A stretch of DNA of 64,000 bases, from assembly GCA_022578605.1 (NCBI GenBank), contig MU394111.1, positions 124,001-188,000 on the forward strand, read 5' to 3'. This DNA comes from Camillea tinctor. Its lineage: Eukaryota > Ascomycota > Sordariomycetes > Xylariales > Xylariaceae. Under the pieces are notes generated by a model. The model saw only the letters and a list, made by a program, of their open reading frames with translations, was not told where the DNA came from and ran no database searches. Every line of letters starts with the position of its first letter. The first letter of the stretch is position 1. This document shows positions 1 to 11,015 of this stretch, in pieces. Made by a program: the position numbers and the translations under genes.

Positions 1-2
1 AG

Positions 3-86
3 GCCAAGAAGCTTTCTCCATACAGCATCTCGGGGACCATGATGAAGGAGGGACTTGGTATATGTCTATGGTGGGACGAGAGCTGA
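3..86 (+). CDS. Possible 3' end of a gene entering from the left edge
   Basis: A reading frame is already open at the window edge and closes with TGA at 84-86. It gives a short tail of about 27 residues that includes PYSISGTMMKEGLG. I do not recognise it. Another frame (from base 2) also stays open to about 169, so the choice is not secure, and the stretch could be 3' untranslated sequence of EMC3's neighbour. Nothing else coding is visible before the EMC3 stop at 240. Confidence 0.2.
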   Translation, partial: AKKLSPYSISGTMMKEGLGICLWWDES

Positions 87-239
87 TGATGATGGCGGAA
101 TACAATGTTGTAACCAATTACTATATATTCACTCCCACAGAGATACGCATCCCTGTATGATATGCATTGGGCTTTGGCGTTTAGGAACACTACAAACACT
201 AATACTACTTGGGAGATGCATCATTGAGATTTTGCCCCC

Positions 240-1279
240 CTATTTAGAAATAATACCCTCGAGCAATCTATCCTCCACGCCGTCTAGAACTGAATAGTGT
301 TCAACCACGGCAAGGTTTTCCGCCTCGGTCTTGAATTGCTTGTCGGGGTCAACGCCGGGTCCAAACATCTGGGGAGCTGCTTGGGGGCCCATTGCGCCCA
401 TCTGCTGGGCCATTTGGCTCGCAGCTACAGTTCGAGTTAGTTGATATCCATGTCAAGTTTATACAGAGTAGCCAGTCAGAGAAGGGGGGGAGGAGGGCAA
501 AGAATCAGAAGCTTACCATTTTCACTCCCAAGCAAAAAGTTAAACACAGACTGCAAGCCAAAAATGCACAGGAAGTACCAACTGATGCTCGACATCCACC
601 GGGGGTCCATCTCCTTGGTGGCCACGCCGGCCTGCAGCATGCTCTTGAACTTGATGGTGAGCGGGAAGGGCAGCTTGATGATGACGAAGCCGCTGAAGAA
701 GGCATTGATCCAGCTCATGATCAGGGTGTTGGGGATCATCATGGCCATGTTGTTCTTCATCATGCCCATCATGCCGTCCATGGCGCCGGGGTCGGTCATG
801 GGATTGGGAGGCGGCTGGCCGCGCTGGTCGGGGTTCTTGAGGAACGCACCGCTCTCGTAGGCGTTGGTGAGGTAATCACGGCGCGCCCGGAAGGAGGGGG
901 CAGATAGGACGTGGAAGTTGTTGCGAGTCGCAACACCGTGCAGCATGGACCGTTGCTCCCTCATGGTCTTCTGATCTTGCTTCTTGGGAGCCGTGGCCAT
1001 GAGGACTGAGGCATAGTGTCGCAGTATTCCGGTCAAGACCTGATCGTAGTTTGTTAGTTTGGCTGCAGGTGAAGACGTCAAGGAATAGGTAGGATAGGAG
1101 AGCTTATGCGCATACCATCACTACAGTAATCGGGAACAGTATCCAGTAGCTTTCATTCAGATGGCGTTAGTAATTGGTTTCCAACGATCCTAGCTTCCAA
1201 GGTCTTCCCATTGCACGGCACTTAATGCTTACAAGAGCTGGGGATCCCTATGGATCGTCTGCACGGGTAATTGGCCCAT
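240..1279 (-). CDS. EMC3: ER membrane protein complex subunit 3 (EMC3), 4 exons, 262 aa
   Basis: EMC3 is a core membrane subunit of the ER membrane complex, which inserts tail-anchored and multipass proteins; it belongs to the YidC/Oxa1/Get1 insertase superfamily (DUF106). Exons on the minus strand are 1233-1279, 1116-1149, 517-1039 and 240-424. Phases agree across all three introns, and the first and last introns show CTAAC branch sites. The protein starts MGQLPVQTIHRDPQLFYWIL, the usual family start. It has a first membrane segment around residues 13-40, a Met-rich loop followed by a second segment (about 125-160), and a third (WYFLCIFGLQSVFNFLLG, about 180-200). The C-terminal tail begins with a Met/Gln-rich stretch. 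The length matches the family. It is divergent from SPC2, another ER membrane component, across about 550 bp. The identification is secure; the exact start rests on the spliced first exon. Confidence 0.95.
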
Positions 1280-1832
1280 GATGGTGGTATGGCCTCTGGG
1301 ACTTTGGAGGAGGGTGGTTCAAGATATTGACGCTGTGTCGTTTTTCAATAGTGTTGTAATGTTGAAGGAGCTTAGTATGGAGGCAGGGTATACTTAGCAG
1401 TAAGTATAGGTCGCAGTGCTGACGGCTGTAGTGGACAAGCTACCTAGCTACTTACCTAATTTTAGGTGTCTTGTCCCAGATTAGCGGCCGGGACTGGCTG
1501 ACAATCGAGACAGGAATGACTTCCAACAAGAGCCTCAGGGCGATCGGTGAATGGCTAAACTTTAAAGCGCTCCACAAAAATGGAAAGCCACGTTTCCAGC
1601 TGTCAGCATATGGGAAACTTTGAGATCCAGCCATAAGTAATTTAGTACGTACATAACGCCCCAGGCTTTGTTCACTTATAAGTTATACTTACCCTCAAGT
1701 CTCTTCCTTATAAAATTGTCACAACTACCACCACTTAATCAATTTATAAATTGAAAAGAAAAGAGGGAAACGAAAAGAAAAAAAAAAGAGAAAAGAGAGA
1801 AAGAAAAGAAAAGAAGAAAAATAAATATAGCA
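1280..1832. promoter_or_regulatory. Divergent intergenic region EMC3 / SPC2
   Basis: This 553-bp region must hold both promoters. From about 1755 to 1828, just upstream of the SPC2 start, there is an almost uninterrupted purine tract (A/G runs such as GAAAAGAAAAGAG) on the plus strand, which would fall in the SPC2 5' leader. I see no further gene. A 60-codon frame at 1452-1634 has no recognisable features. Confidence 0.5.
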
Positions 1833-2719
1833 ATGGCATCTCAAGAACGAATTACCGTCCACAACCTCGCAGGTAAACTCACCCCTCTATCGAACCTAGA
1901 CTTTGAAGATCTACCCATAACTCAACCAACCCTTTATACTGACGCTCTCCCTCTCCCTCTCCCTCCCCTCCCAATCCAGACCTAAAGAACACCTCCGACG
2001 ATGCGATACCGAACTACCTCAACTCGCTCAAGTTCAAGCAAGTGCACACGCTAGTCGACACGCGCCTGGCCCTGGGGTACAGCGCATTCCTGATCGCCGG
2101 CGCCTGTTTCCTGTGGGACTACAAGCTCGGGTTCGAGGAGACCAAGTACTACACCGCCGCCGCCGTGGCCCTGTATACCGTGCTCAACGGCATCCTGACC
2201 TTCTGGATCGGCTTCGTGGAAAAAGGGACTGTGTACCAGGGCACGGCGCCCGACGGATCCAAGGTACGTACGGCTTTTACATGATACCTGCACAGCCGAG
2301 GAAAGTAAAAGGGGAAAAAAAAAGAAGAAAAAAAGAAGCTGGCTGACACCATGGTGGGGTGTGTGTGAAAATAGATCTCGGTATCGACCTCGACTAAGAA
2401 GAACGTCCCCATCTACAACGTCAAAGTGACCGTCACGCCGAAGAAAGGGGAACCCCAGACGATTGAGCTTGCGCGCTCCTTTACCGAGTGGTTCGATGCT
2501 CAGGGGCACTTCATTGCGCTGCCTTTCCAGACCATGCTAGCCACCACTGTGCCTTTGGTAGGCAAGGCGGATCCGAAGAGAGCTGCGGTAGCTACCCCTG
2601 ATTTCATGAACACCGACTCGGAGGTTCTAGATGCCCTCCTAGCTGCCCAGCCAACTGGCGCCGATTCTACGGACGCGGATGCCGGTGCTGGCAAGAAGTC
2701 GAAGCGGAGAAAGGCGTAA
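1833..2719 (+). CDS. SPC2: Signal peptidase complex subunit 2 (SPC2/SPC25), 3 exons, 222 aa
   Basis: This is a non-catalytic subunit of the ER signal peptidase complex, which removes signal peptides from secretory proteins. Exons are 1833-1872, 1980-2263 and 2375-2719, and phases are consistent. The first exon supplies MASQERITVHNLA, which joins DLKNTSDDAIPNYL. Two adjacent hydrophobic segments follow (LALGYSAFLIAGACFLWDY, about residues 48-66, and AAAVALYTVLNGILTFWIGF, about 74-93), separated by a short charged turn, as expected for the SPC25 hairpin. The rest is a cytosolic domain ending in a lysine/arginine-rich tail (KKSKRRKA). The gene is convergent with MMS19, with only about 270 bp between the two stops. 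Family assignment is confident. Confidence 0.93.
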
Positions 2720-2993
2720 TATTGCGGGACATGTTGATAACAAAGCTTGAATGATATCTTATTCTCGAAAATATACATAAACTGATGCCCACCACCGTAT
2801 CTATTTTATCTCTTTGTGTGCCCCTTTTCAAGGCCCAGGACGGACCATTACAACCGTAAAAGCGTTCCACATTAGCTCTATTCTATAAAGAAGATTGCTA
2901 CCCTGGGCTGATATACACATTTCAACTTTTGTCTAGCTATAACACTTCCTAGCACACTCTGTAGCTAGCTCCACACGCCCACATCTGCACATC

Positions 2994-5900
2994 TTAGGCT
3001 AGGTTGTCCCAAGTCTGTCTGGTGATCAATGCTATGCGCCTGATCTCTCTGACGGGGTCTCCACACGCAGCCCATAGAGGACGAAGTAGTAGGTGGCGAT
3101 GGGGCCAAAGATGCTGAGAGTCGTACGATGCTGGCAGTTTCTGAAAGAATTCCAGCACTAATTTCCGGCACTGGCTCGGTTCCCGATTCTTAGCTTTGAC
3201 GTTCTCGGTATCGACCATAAAATCCGCCGCCCGGGCTACCCGCCTCGCCATATCGTAGACGGAAATCAACCCGGAAATCAAACTAGGCAAGTGTTCCTTA
3301 AGTTTCTCGGGCTCCCCCTCAAGTGTTTGCAGCAGCACAATCAGGCATGACTCCATTTCCACCCCTATTTTGAAGGTTGACAAAGAACGGATCGCCACCC
3401 TGACAATCCGTTCGAGATCCCCAGCATAATGGTCATATTTCAGATGTTGGAGAATTGCAAACGTCGCGACTGCACGGTTGACTGCTCGCCGCTCGTCCAC
3501 CATGGAATTCGGGTCATCAGGGAAACAATCCGCTATACGGGGTGAAACCATCTGGTAAAAAAGCCATTCTCCGCTGAGCTTCTTACGAATGGCGTGGTTC
3601 TCGGTATCCAGGCATTCCTTGGGACTTACAAGCAAACCAAGGCTTTGGGCTAGTTGGCGGCCAACCATGATGTCGCCTGGTCCCAGTGAGAATACTGAAT
3701 TAAGCAATGCATTATACTCTTCTTGAGGGATGAACCTCGATATATCACCAGCTAAGTAGTGAAGAATGCTGCAATAAGCACGTATCAGGATAGGAGCATG
3801 TGTACTGGACGTGTCAGATCTGTTCTGGTGCATCCTAAAAGCAGCCATTATGCTCAATTCCATCTCGAATTTCTTGTCTGTTATTATCCGGTCTTTCGTA
3901 TCGAGTCGATTAGACAATATCACTAGAATCGTGTCTAATGCGGCTCTAGTTGTGTCGGAGAAGGGCATCGCTGTATCGACGACCAGCACAGCCAATAAAC
4001 GCTCTAGTGCCATAAGATGTCCCTAATATCCACGTCAGTGTCTACTATAATCACCCTCATCCGTATAACTTACTTCGCGGTCTATTGCCCTCAGGCGAAG
4101 ACCTTGGAGAACGCCCATAGATAAGGGTGCCGTACGGAAATTGTCCAACGAGCTAATTTCGTAAGGTGTGGCAACTGGTTGGAACAAGGAGAATGCTTCT
4201 CGGTCCAATTGCAAAGCAATCTGCTCTTCCAGGCTTAATGATCGAACCACCGTTGTTGCCAGCAAGGCCGTTTGGTGTAGACATATGTCCTGCTGCACGG
4301 CATTGCTGCTGTCCTTTCTGCTGAAATCTTCACTAAGCTTGATAGCCCATTGCCCTGGAGTTCTATCATTACACAACTGAGCTTGAGTGAAGCGAATATA
4401 TAGCTGCTTCGTAACCCAGATGAAATACGCTAAAGCATGACGGGGAACATCTGCTTCGTCAATATCCAGTCTCTCTAAGGTTTGACTCATGAGCTCATAG
4501 TTTCCAGGTTTGTTCGAGCCAAGTTCAACAACGCCGCCATTTTCGATGCGTCCTATAAACTCACTATAGCATTCATCGGTAATGGGCTGAGTTCTTGGGG
4601 GTCCTTGTTTCGCCCCCTTGTATGATGCTGATGCAAGGGACTCAGAAATAACCAGGTGGATGGAGCAGACGAATGCAGTCCAGTACCTCGATGGTGCTTG
4701 TTCCGATAGCATCCCAAGTAATCCCTCCATTAATGTGCTAATTAGTAACATAGAATATGCCAGGCGTGACTTTGCGCTTAATAGCTCCGAAGAGGCGATC
4801 TCGCATAGTGAACTGGCTACGAGTCTGATCTCCGAGATAAGGTTTCCTGAGTTGGGTTGGAGCTGATACGCTGACCTTATCGAAGAGAGGTATTGTAACA
4901 ATAACTGCTGAAAAGCTGGGGGGTATAGGGGTACCGCCTTTTTCAAGGCGAGGGCCGCAGATTCGCGCAGGAGTTGGTTCGTGTCTTCATCGGTGATCGA
5001 TTCGATGAATTTCTGTGCTTCGATGGGAGATGAAATGGCGGGTTTGGCAAGCCAGGAGAATATTTGTTCACATACGGAATCGGAGCATAGACGATGAGGG
5101 GGATTAGTATCTGTGGACCTCTGGCCCACTAGAGTAGCAACACCTTCCATCACTTTTCTAATCAGACCGATATGATCAGCTAACGATGAGCTCGGTGGAC
5201 TTTCTTGCCATAGTGGGAGGTAGATCTCAAGGAAAAGCGAGTCCCCGAACTTCTCATCTTCTAAACAATTCGAACTTCTCACCGGGTTGGCTGCTTCAGT
5301 AAGCTCCGGGCTATCAGTGAGGTGTGATCGTACAAGAAGAATCGAGTTTAGTAGTGTTAGCAGGTCCTGCTTGTGCGATGCAGAACTGGTGTGCTTAATG
5401 CTGGAATGGATATGCGATAGAGCTTGTGGAGTAATTGCCTTAAATGACTGGGGGCTGGCTCCAGCAATCGAGACAAGTAGCCGTCCAGCCTGTGCAGTAT
5501 ATGTTGGATTTGATAAATCATCGGACAGATCCCTCCAAGCATCGTTTAGGAAGGACTGAAGCTCGTCTCCATCGAGTCTCCTTATCAAGGAGCCGATGAC
5601 CTTCAAAGTCGCCTTTATCGTATCCTGAATTTCGCCATTGCGGACCTCATACTTGAGTGAGCCCCAGATTTGATCGACATAGGGTATGACGCTTTGTTTG
5701 GGATGATCGTATTTCGTTAAGCATGCATCGAGCGTGTGGAGGATGTCCACTTTGACAGCAACAGTAACCGCGTCTCCCTGGTCAAGCTTTCCGAGGAGGA
5801 AGGGGATAGCAAGGCCTGCAAGATGGTGATTTGCAGCAAAACACGAACGAACAGCCGTCTTCAGGTCGTCGGCAGTTACGCCAGACGAGGTGGCTGAAGC

Positions 5901-6720
5901 GCGTAGCGAGATAGGGAAGTAAGCCGAGAACGTCTTAAAGACCTCAGACGTAACCTCAGGTGTAGAGGTGAAGTTTTGTAAAAATATTTCGAGGGTCGCA
6001 AACCATTTTATCAAGTTCAGCGGGGCTCTCTCATTCCGACAGAGCTCAAGGAGGCTGATCATGAATCCACAGGTGTTGCCATGCTGATGCCCCAAGTCAC
6101 TCACGACGGAAGGGTCCTGGAGCAGTCCGAGGAAAAGCTCATATAGCTCTAGGCGGGTCACCGGGGTTTGTAGTTTAAAGTCATCACCAAGCTTGCAAGC
6201 GTTTTGGATAATATCGTTTCCAAGGGAGGGTTGGAAGGTGGTCATGCGAGTAAGATGTCTCAAAGCCTTTGCAGAAGCTGTGATGCCGGCTCGGTGGTCA
6301 CTCGAGAAAAGACTGCCGAAGAAAGTAACGAGGAGTTTGATCTGCTCAGGCTTGAGGGCAAACCCCTTTTCCTGGAGGATTTCAAGGGTGCTAGAAAGAA
6401 AGCCCAGTGCTTTGGCGCGCGCTATGAAGTCGTCATTTGCATCATCAGCAGGTTGAATCCATCTGTTGATAGATGCAACCCACTGGCCAACAGCCACTCG
6501 GCCATTTGCAGATGTCTCGATAGCTATGATGTTCTCACCGTTAGCATGTTCTCCTTCGCAATATTCTCTTTCACAATATTTCTCTGCTCTCTTAAAGGGG
6601 AAAAGTGGAAAAGAAAGGGAATGTACCTGCAGCAGCTTTCTCTGCAATGGTTCGTTCCTCGCTTTTCTCATCGGCGAGCACGTACTGTAGTGCCAGCTCG
6701 TTGAACCCAGCCCCCGCCAT
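2994..6720 (-). CDS. MET18: MMS19/Met18 homologue, cytosolic Fe-S protein assembly targeting factor, 3 exons, 1190 aa
   Basis: MMS19 works in the cytosolic iron-sulfur assembly (CIA) targeting complex, handing Fe-S clusters to DNA polymerases, helicases such as Rad3/XPD and other nuclear enzymes. It also affects nucleotide excision repair and methionine metabolism. Exons are 6627-6720, 4074-6523 and 2994-4022. The first intron (6524-6626) uses a TGCTAACGG branch site, and choosing that acceptor makes the phase fit. The protein is almost entirely alpha-helical repeat, as expected for a HEAT-repeat scaffold. The N-terminal third matches the MMS19 N-terminal domain and the C-terminus ends with a typical HEAT turn (DPVREIRRIALITRQTW). 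The first ATG of the MAGAGFNEL start was preferred to one 32 codons upstream because related proteins begin near there. It is divergent from MTD1. Confidence 0.92.
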
Positions 6721-7777
6721 CTTGCAACAGAGTCGGATTGAAGAAGACAATAGACAAGCACAAAATCTCACAAGATACCGTCCCCGTCCCCTCGGTGAAT
6801 TTGTAGTGTAGCTCAAGGATTTAGGGAGGGGTCAAAACCTCTGGTAGGTTCAAAGGGCGCTCGTCCTTGTGATCCTGGTAGTGCTTGTAGGTGAAGTGTG
6901 TAAGTGCATGAGAAGAAACTTTGTGGAATTTAGTACTACATGAACCACTTATAAAGAAAGGGTTTGGTAGTTGAGGTGCTACCTCAGGTATATTAGTAGA
7001 CGCTGTGGGTGGTTGGCGGTTGTTGGATGTTGATAAGGTAATATGTATGTAAGTAGGAAATAGGTAATATATGTATCACGTCCGATGGTAGAGGGACTTG
7101 AACCACTTGAACCCCACGATCGGAGGTGGTAGTAAGTAGCACAGGTTCAGGCGGTGGCCCACTGGGTACTAAGTAACCTTAAATGACGAAATATTTCCAG
7201 TCGGTAAAATAAAAAGTCCGACATTTAGCGGGCCATGTCAATGCTCAGGTGCGCATGTGGGCCGACTTTACTCTGTTGGGTAAGAGGGGCAATGGAGGGG
7301 CAAACTGAGGTCAAGATCTTGTTCAGGGATTTTAAGTGAACCACCCCACGTTACCTTGATGAGAGAAAAAAAAAATTGCACGCAGGGTGTGTGTAAGGCG
7401 TGTTAGTTGATAACTACCTGGAGGTACACTAGTAATTTATGAGGTCCAATCCGGTATAAGAATTCAACCTGAATTTAGTCATTCATTAATTAATTTATTC
7501 TTCTACCACTCTACAACTTGGATTCCTTACACTCAATTTATTTCTGTATATTTTCCCGTCACCCTTTTCTCTTTTCCTCTTGTTTCTCACTAGATATTTA
7601 TTTATTTATCTCAATACATTTTCGATCTTCGGTCACCTCCTTGCTCGCTCGTTTGCCCCCCACATCGCGGGGCACTTACACTTACAGCGAGGCTAGGTAT
7701 GAAAACTTCTTTTTTTCTAAAAATATCATGAAATTAGCATATTGACTTGGTTTACTAGATCAGCCTTGTCTAAGACC
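6721..7777. promoter_or_regulatory. Divergent intergenic region MMS19 / MTD1, with probable MTD1 5'-UTR intron
   Basis: About 1 kb without a gene. The MTD1 side has a pyrimidine-rich leader (about 7495-7640). It also has a likely intron in the untranslated leader at 7697-7758: donor GTATGA, a TTGACTTGG branch-like site and acceptor ACTAG, ending 19 bases before the ATG at 7778. The centre of the region is plain AT-rich sequence. Confidence 0.45.
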
Positions 7778-8987
7778 ATGGCTTCTCAAGATGTTCCCAA
7801 GACCTGCAAGGTCATCCTGGCAGAGACCATCGCCAAGGGTTTACTTGCAGAGGTTAAGGAGACTCTCAAGTCTATTCAGCACGACACTGAGGGCCAACCC
7901 ACCCTAGTGGCCTTCTTGGCCAACGGTGACCCAGCTGCAGTCAAGTATGCCGAATGGTCCAAGAAGACTTGCGAAGAAAAGTAAGTATTTGGTCCAATCG
8001 AGGGCAAGATACACACAAACAAAAAATCATACAAGCACCATCGAAATCACGATAAATTATTTGCTGGCATAAAGCCCATACACTTGCTTACTGACTATGT
8101 AGCGGTTTTAACTTCGACTTGCGCCAGGTTGATAAGGACGCTTTGGAAGAGGAGATTATGAGGGCCAATGAAGACAGCAAAGTCGATGGTATTATCGTCT
8201 ATTATCCCATTTTCCCCGGCAACCCAGCCCATGACAGATACGTCCAGGAGACTGTTTCGCTTGCCAAAGATGTTGAGGGATTATGCCACAAACACATCTA
8301 CAACATGTACCACAATGTGAGATATCTGGACCCCCCGGCCAATCTGAAGAAGTCCATTCTCCCTTGCACTCCGCTAGCCGTGGTCAAGATTCTCGAGTAT
8401 CTTCAGATCTACAACTCTATTCTTCCCTCTGGTAACCGGCTTTTTGGAAAGACAATTACTGTCATTAATCGATCCGAAGTGAATGGCCGGCCCCTAGCTG
8501 CTCTTCTAGCCAACGATGGCGCCACAGTTTATTCTGTAGACTTAACCGGCGTCCAGCTATTTACTCGAGGCCAGGGAATTCGTCAACCACGACACCAGGT
8601 CCAGGATAAAGAAGACTGGGGCTTGGAGCAGTGCCTTCCCATCAGTGATGTTATCATTGGTGGAGTCCCATCCGAGAAATACAAGGTCCCTACGGAGCTT
8701 ATACGTGATGGGGCTGTGTGCATCAACTTCTCTTCATTCCGAAACTTCGATGGCCCTGCTGTAAAGGAGAAAGCTTCGATATACGTGCCTTCTGTAGGTA
8801 AGGTTACGATTGCGGTGCTACTCAGAAACTTGGTGGTAAGTCAATAATCTCATAACGCTAGACATATGTCCTCGTGGGTACTAATTCACCTCAGCGTCTA
8901 ATCGCCAACCGTCCTTCAACCCAAGCGGATGGTTCCGACGACAATGGCACATTGAAAGCCAAGAGCGAGGCATTCGTAGACGGCTGA
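7778..8987 (+). CDS. MTD1: NAD-dependent 5,10-methylenetetrahydrofolate dehydrogenase, 3 exons, 342 aa
   Basis: This cytosolic one-carbon enzyme oxidises 5,10-methylene-THF to 5,10-methenyl-THF with NAD. It is the monofunctional fungal type, not the trifunctional C1-THF synthase. Exons are 7778-7980, 8103-8835 and 8895-8987. The exon 1/2 junction restores EEKNGFNFDLRQV in frame. Family hallmarks are visible: DGIIVYYPIF in the substrate domain, KSILPCTPLAVVKIL, and the Rossmann region with TVINRSEVNGRPLAALLAND followed by a dehydrogenase-type IIGGVPSEKY. The yeast protein is about 320 residues; the extra residues lie mainly at the C-terminus. The start was chosen at MASQDVPKTCK, since the frame upstream crosses the putative leader intron. 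Confidence 0.95.
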
Positions 8988-10040
8988 GATGAGATATCTA
9001 GATTGATACCCACTTATATACACTAAGTTGTGTTATCCAACATGAGAGGCTATCACGACCTATTAGATTAACCAGAAAGTATTTGCCAATTATTAGATCA
9101 TAGACCGCCTATAAATGTACTCGCCCGCTGTCCCTTTATAGAGCTACCCGAGGTTAGTTATACCTAGGCCTCACTTCTAGAATATGCTTCTTTTTTCAGG
9201 TAAATACAGGCATGGCAAATACGGTCAGGAATGAATCCTGGTCTTTTCATGGCAAACCTAGTATATACCTAGTATATGTACCTATATACTAGCCTACTAC
9301 ATAACTAAAAAAGCAACACATCCTCTAACATTGAAGCTTAAGATGTATCTAAGGAATAATTTTTAGGTAATATAAAACGTTTAAAAGAACGGATCTTCGT
9401 TGAACATTAATGGTGAAGAAAAGAGCTGGACTACAGCATTCCATTAAAGCTTGTGATACACCCATCGAAACACCCAACTACCTACTCCTAGCCAACCCAA
9501 TCTTCATCGCCCGATTCTAACATCAGAAAGTATAGGAGTAGATCATTACAGCCTTAACTATATCTTTACACAAGCTATTGTGAGTTTCTATGAAGGTTTC
9601 GGCTCTTGGGTACGGATGCCGGGACAAAATAAGTATCAAATCATCACCAGTTCGTTCACATTACCTATACTGTAATTTGTAGTTGCCCTTTCTAGGATAG
9701 ATGGATAATTATAATTGGTCAAAGTACTAGGCAATGAATCCTTCGTTCTTGGGAGTGAAGTCTGATAAAGGGTACCTAAGCGCTTTCCATTGCGTATGAT
9801 ATGTCCGCTTTTGGTCTCATGTATTTGCTAAAATAGTTGTTGACGCTGGTGTCTGCTGGTTCACCAGTCAACAGCCAGTCGAGAAGAAGCTCCTGATGAC
9901 ATCCCATTAATATTCTTTCTGCATGTGATCAAACAGGGTCTCTCTCATCGGTAATCCTCAGCTCCGCCTGGACCACCCGCCGCTTATCTAGCTAGAAAGT
10001 ATACCCAGCTTTACAATGCTGATGACTTTCTCCGAGCTTT

Positions 10041-10177
10041 CTGAGAGTAGGGGGCTTAAGGTGTAAGTTAGAGTCTGGCAACGTTAGCATCTGCGGCGTC
10101 ACAAACCGTTATCTCTTAGATCATATGTAAGCCTTTGTTCTTGGAGCAAAACTTACTTCTTAAGCTCCCTACTCTCG
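10041..10177. repeat. Imperfect inverted repeat, arms of about 28 bp
   Basis: The left arm (about 10041-10069, CTGAGAGTAGGGGGCTTAAG...) is matched by the reverse complement of the right arm (about 10150-10177, ending CTCCCTACTCTCGG), with a few mismatches. About 80 bp separate the arms. No coding capacity is seen inside. It could be a solo foldback remnant or chance. Confidence 0.5.
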
Positions 10178-10637
10178 GAAAACGGGAATGACTTGGATCA
10201 ACGCTACGTGCAAGCGTAGCCTGGCAACTCAGACTTTGAAAGTGAGCATTATGGTTGTTAGAATATCAGAGTAGGTTCAACCCACTTGCGGTCTAAGAAA
10301 TACTTGAGATAGGTAATTAGAACAGGGTATGCCTTTGTAGATGGTCAATTGGCTAACCTAACTGGATAGCCAGCGCGTGTATCTATTGTCGCGTCTGACT
10401 CTTCACGGCATGCGAGAGCCAGATCGCGATTTCGCGTAAGTCGGATAAGAAGTTCTCTGGTTGGTGGGCTGGGTTACCCACATACTTATAACGTACTGAG
10501 AGACAACAATGTCGGCTATGAAAAGCAATGGACCTCCGATTGGGTATGACCGGAATTCTCTGAACCGGCATGTTCGGACTTCAAGAGACTTCTCCTCTAA
10601 CGTACGAGTACTACCTAATGCAAGGAATTCCCCTCGC

Positions 10638-10658
10638 ATGATGATGATGATGATGATG
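10638..10658 (+). repeat. (ATG)7 microsatellite
   Basis: Seven tandem ATG triplets in non-coding DNA between MTD1 and the Ayg1-like hydrolase gene. Confidence 0.8.
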
Positions 10659-11015
10659 GGTGGTTTCGGGCCCCCACACCACGTCCGGGCAACTTGAGTT
10701 CATAATCCTCTGACCACCGCGTACTCGCTATTAGCAAAATTTCGAATTCTATTTTGTACGTTTAGTGTATAATAAAAATAAGAATCCTTCTTATTTTACG
10801 TGAATTAGTATTATTATTGGGAAACATCAAGACGTAACTCTGCTTCTAGTCGGATAAGAAGAGGTTGAGTCAAACCGGACTGCAGAGGACCTCAGAGTAT
10901 CGGGATCCATTCGTCCTCGACTTTTTTCTAGGTTGACTATAAACAAAATTCTACCTAGTATCAGCACCTTAGGACACCTTAAATCTCTAAAAGGGAAATA
11001 GAAGAAACAGATAAG

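Larger units (their letters stand above)
8988..11015. other. AT-rich intergenic region, 2.0 kb
   Basis: No supportable gene. The sequence is AT-rich with many TATA and TACCTA words (for example around 9245-9300). Contents worth noting are an imperfect inverted repeat at 10041-10177 and an (ATG)7 run at 10638-10658. Frames of 60-80 codons near 10383-10697 overlap each other on both strands and have no family features. Confidence 0.5.
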
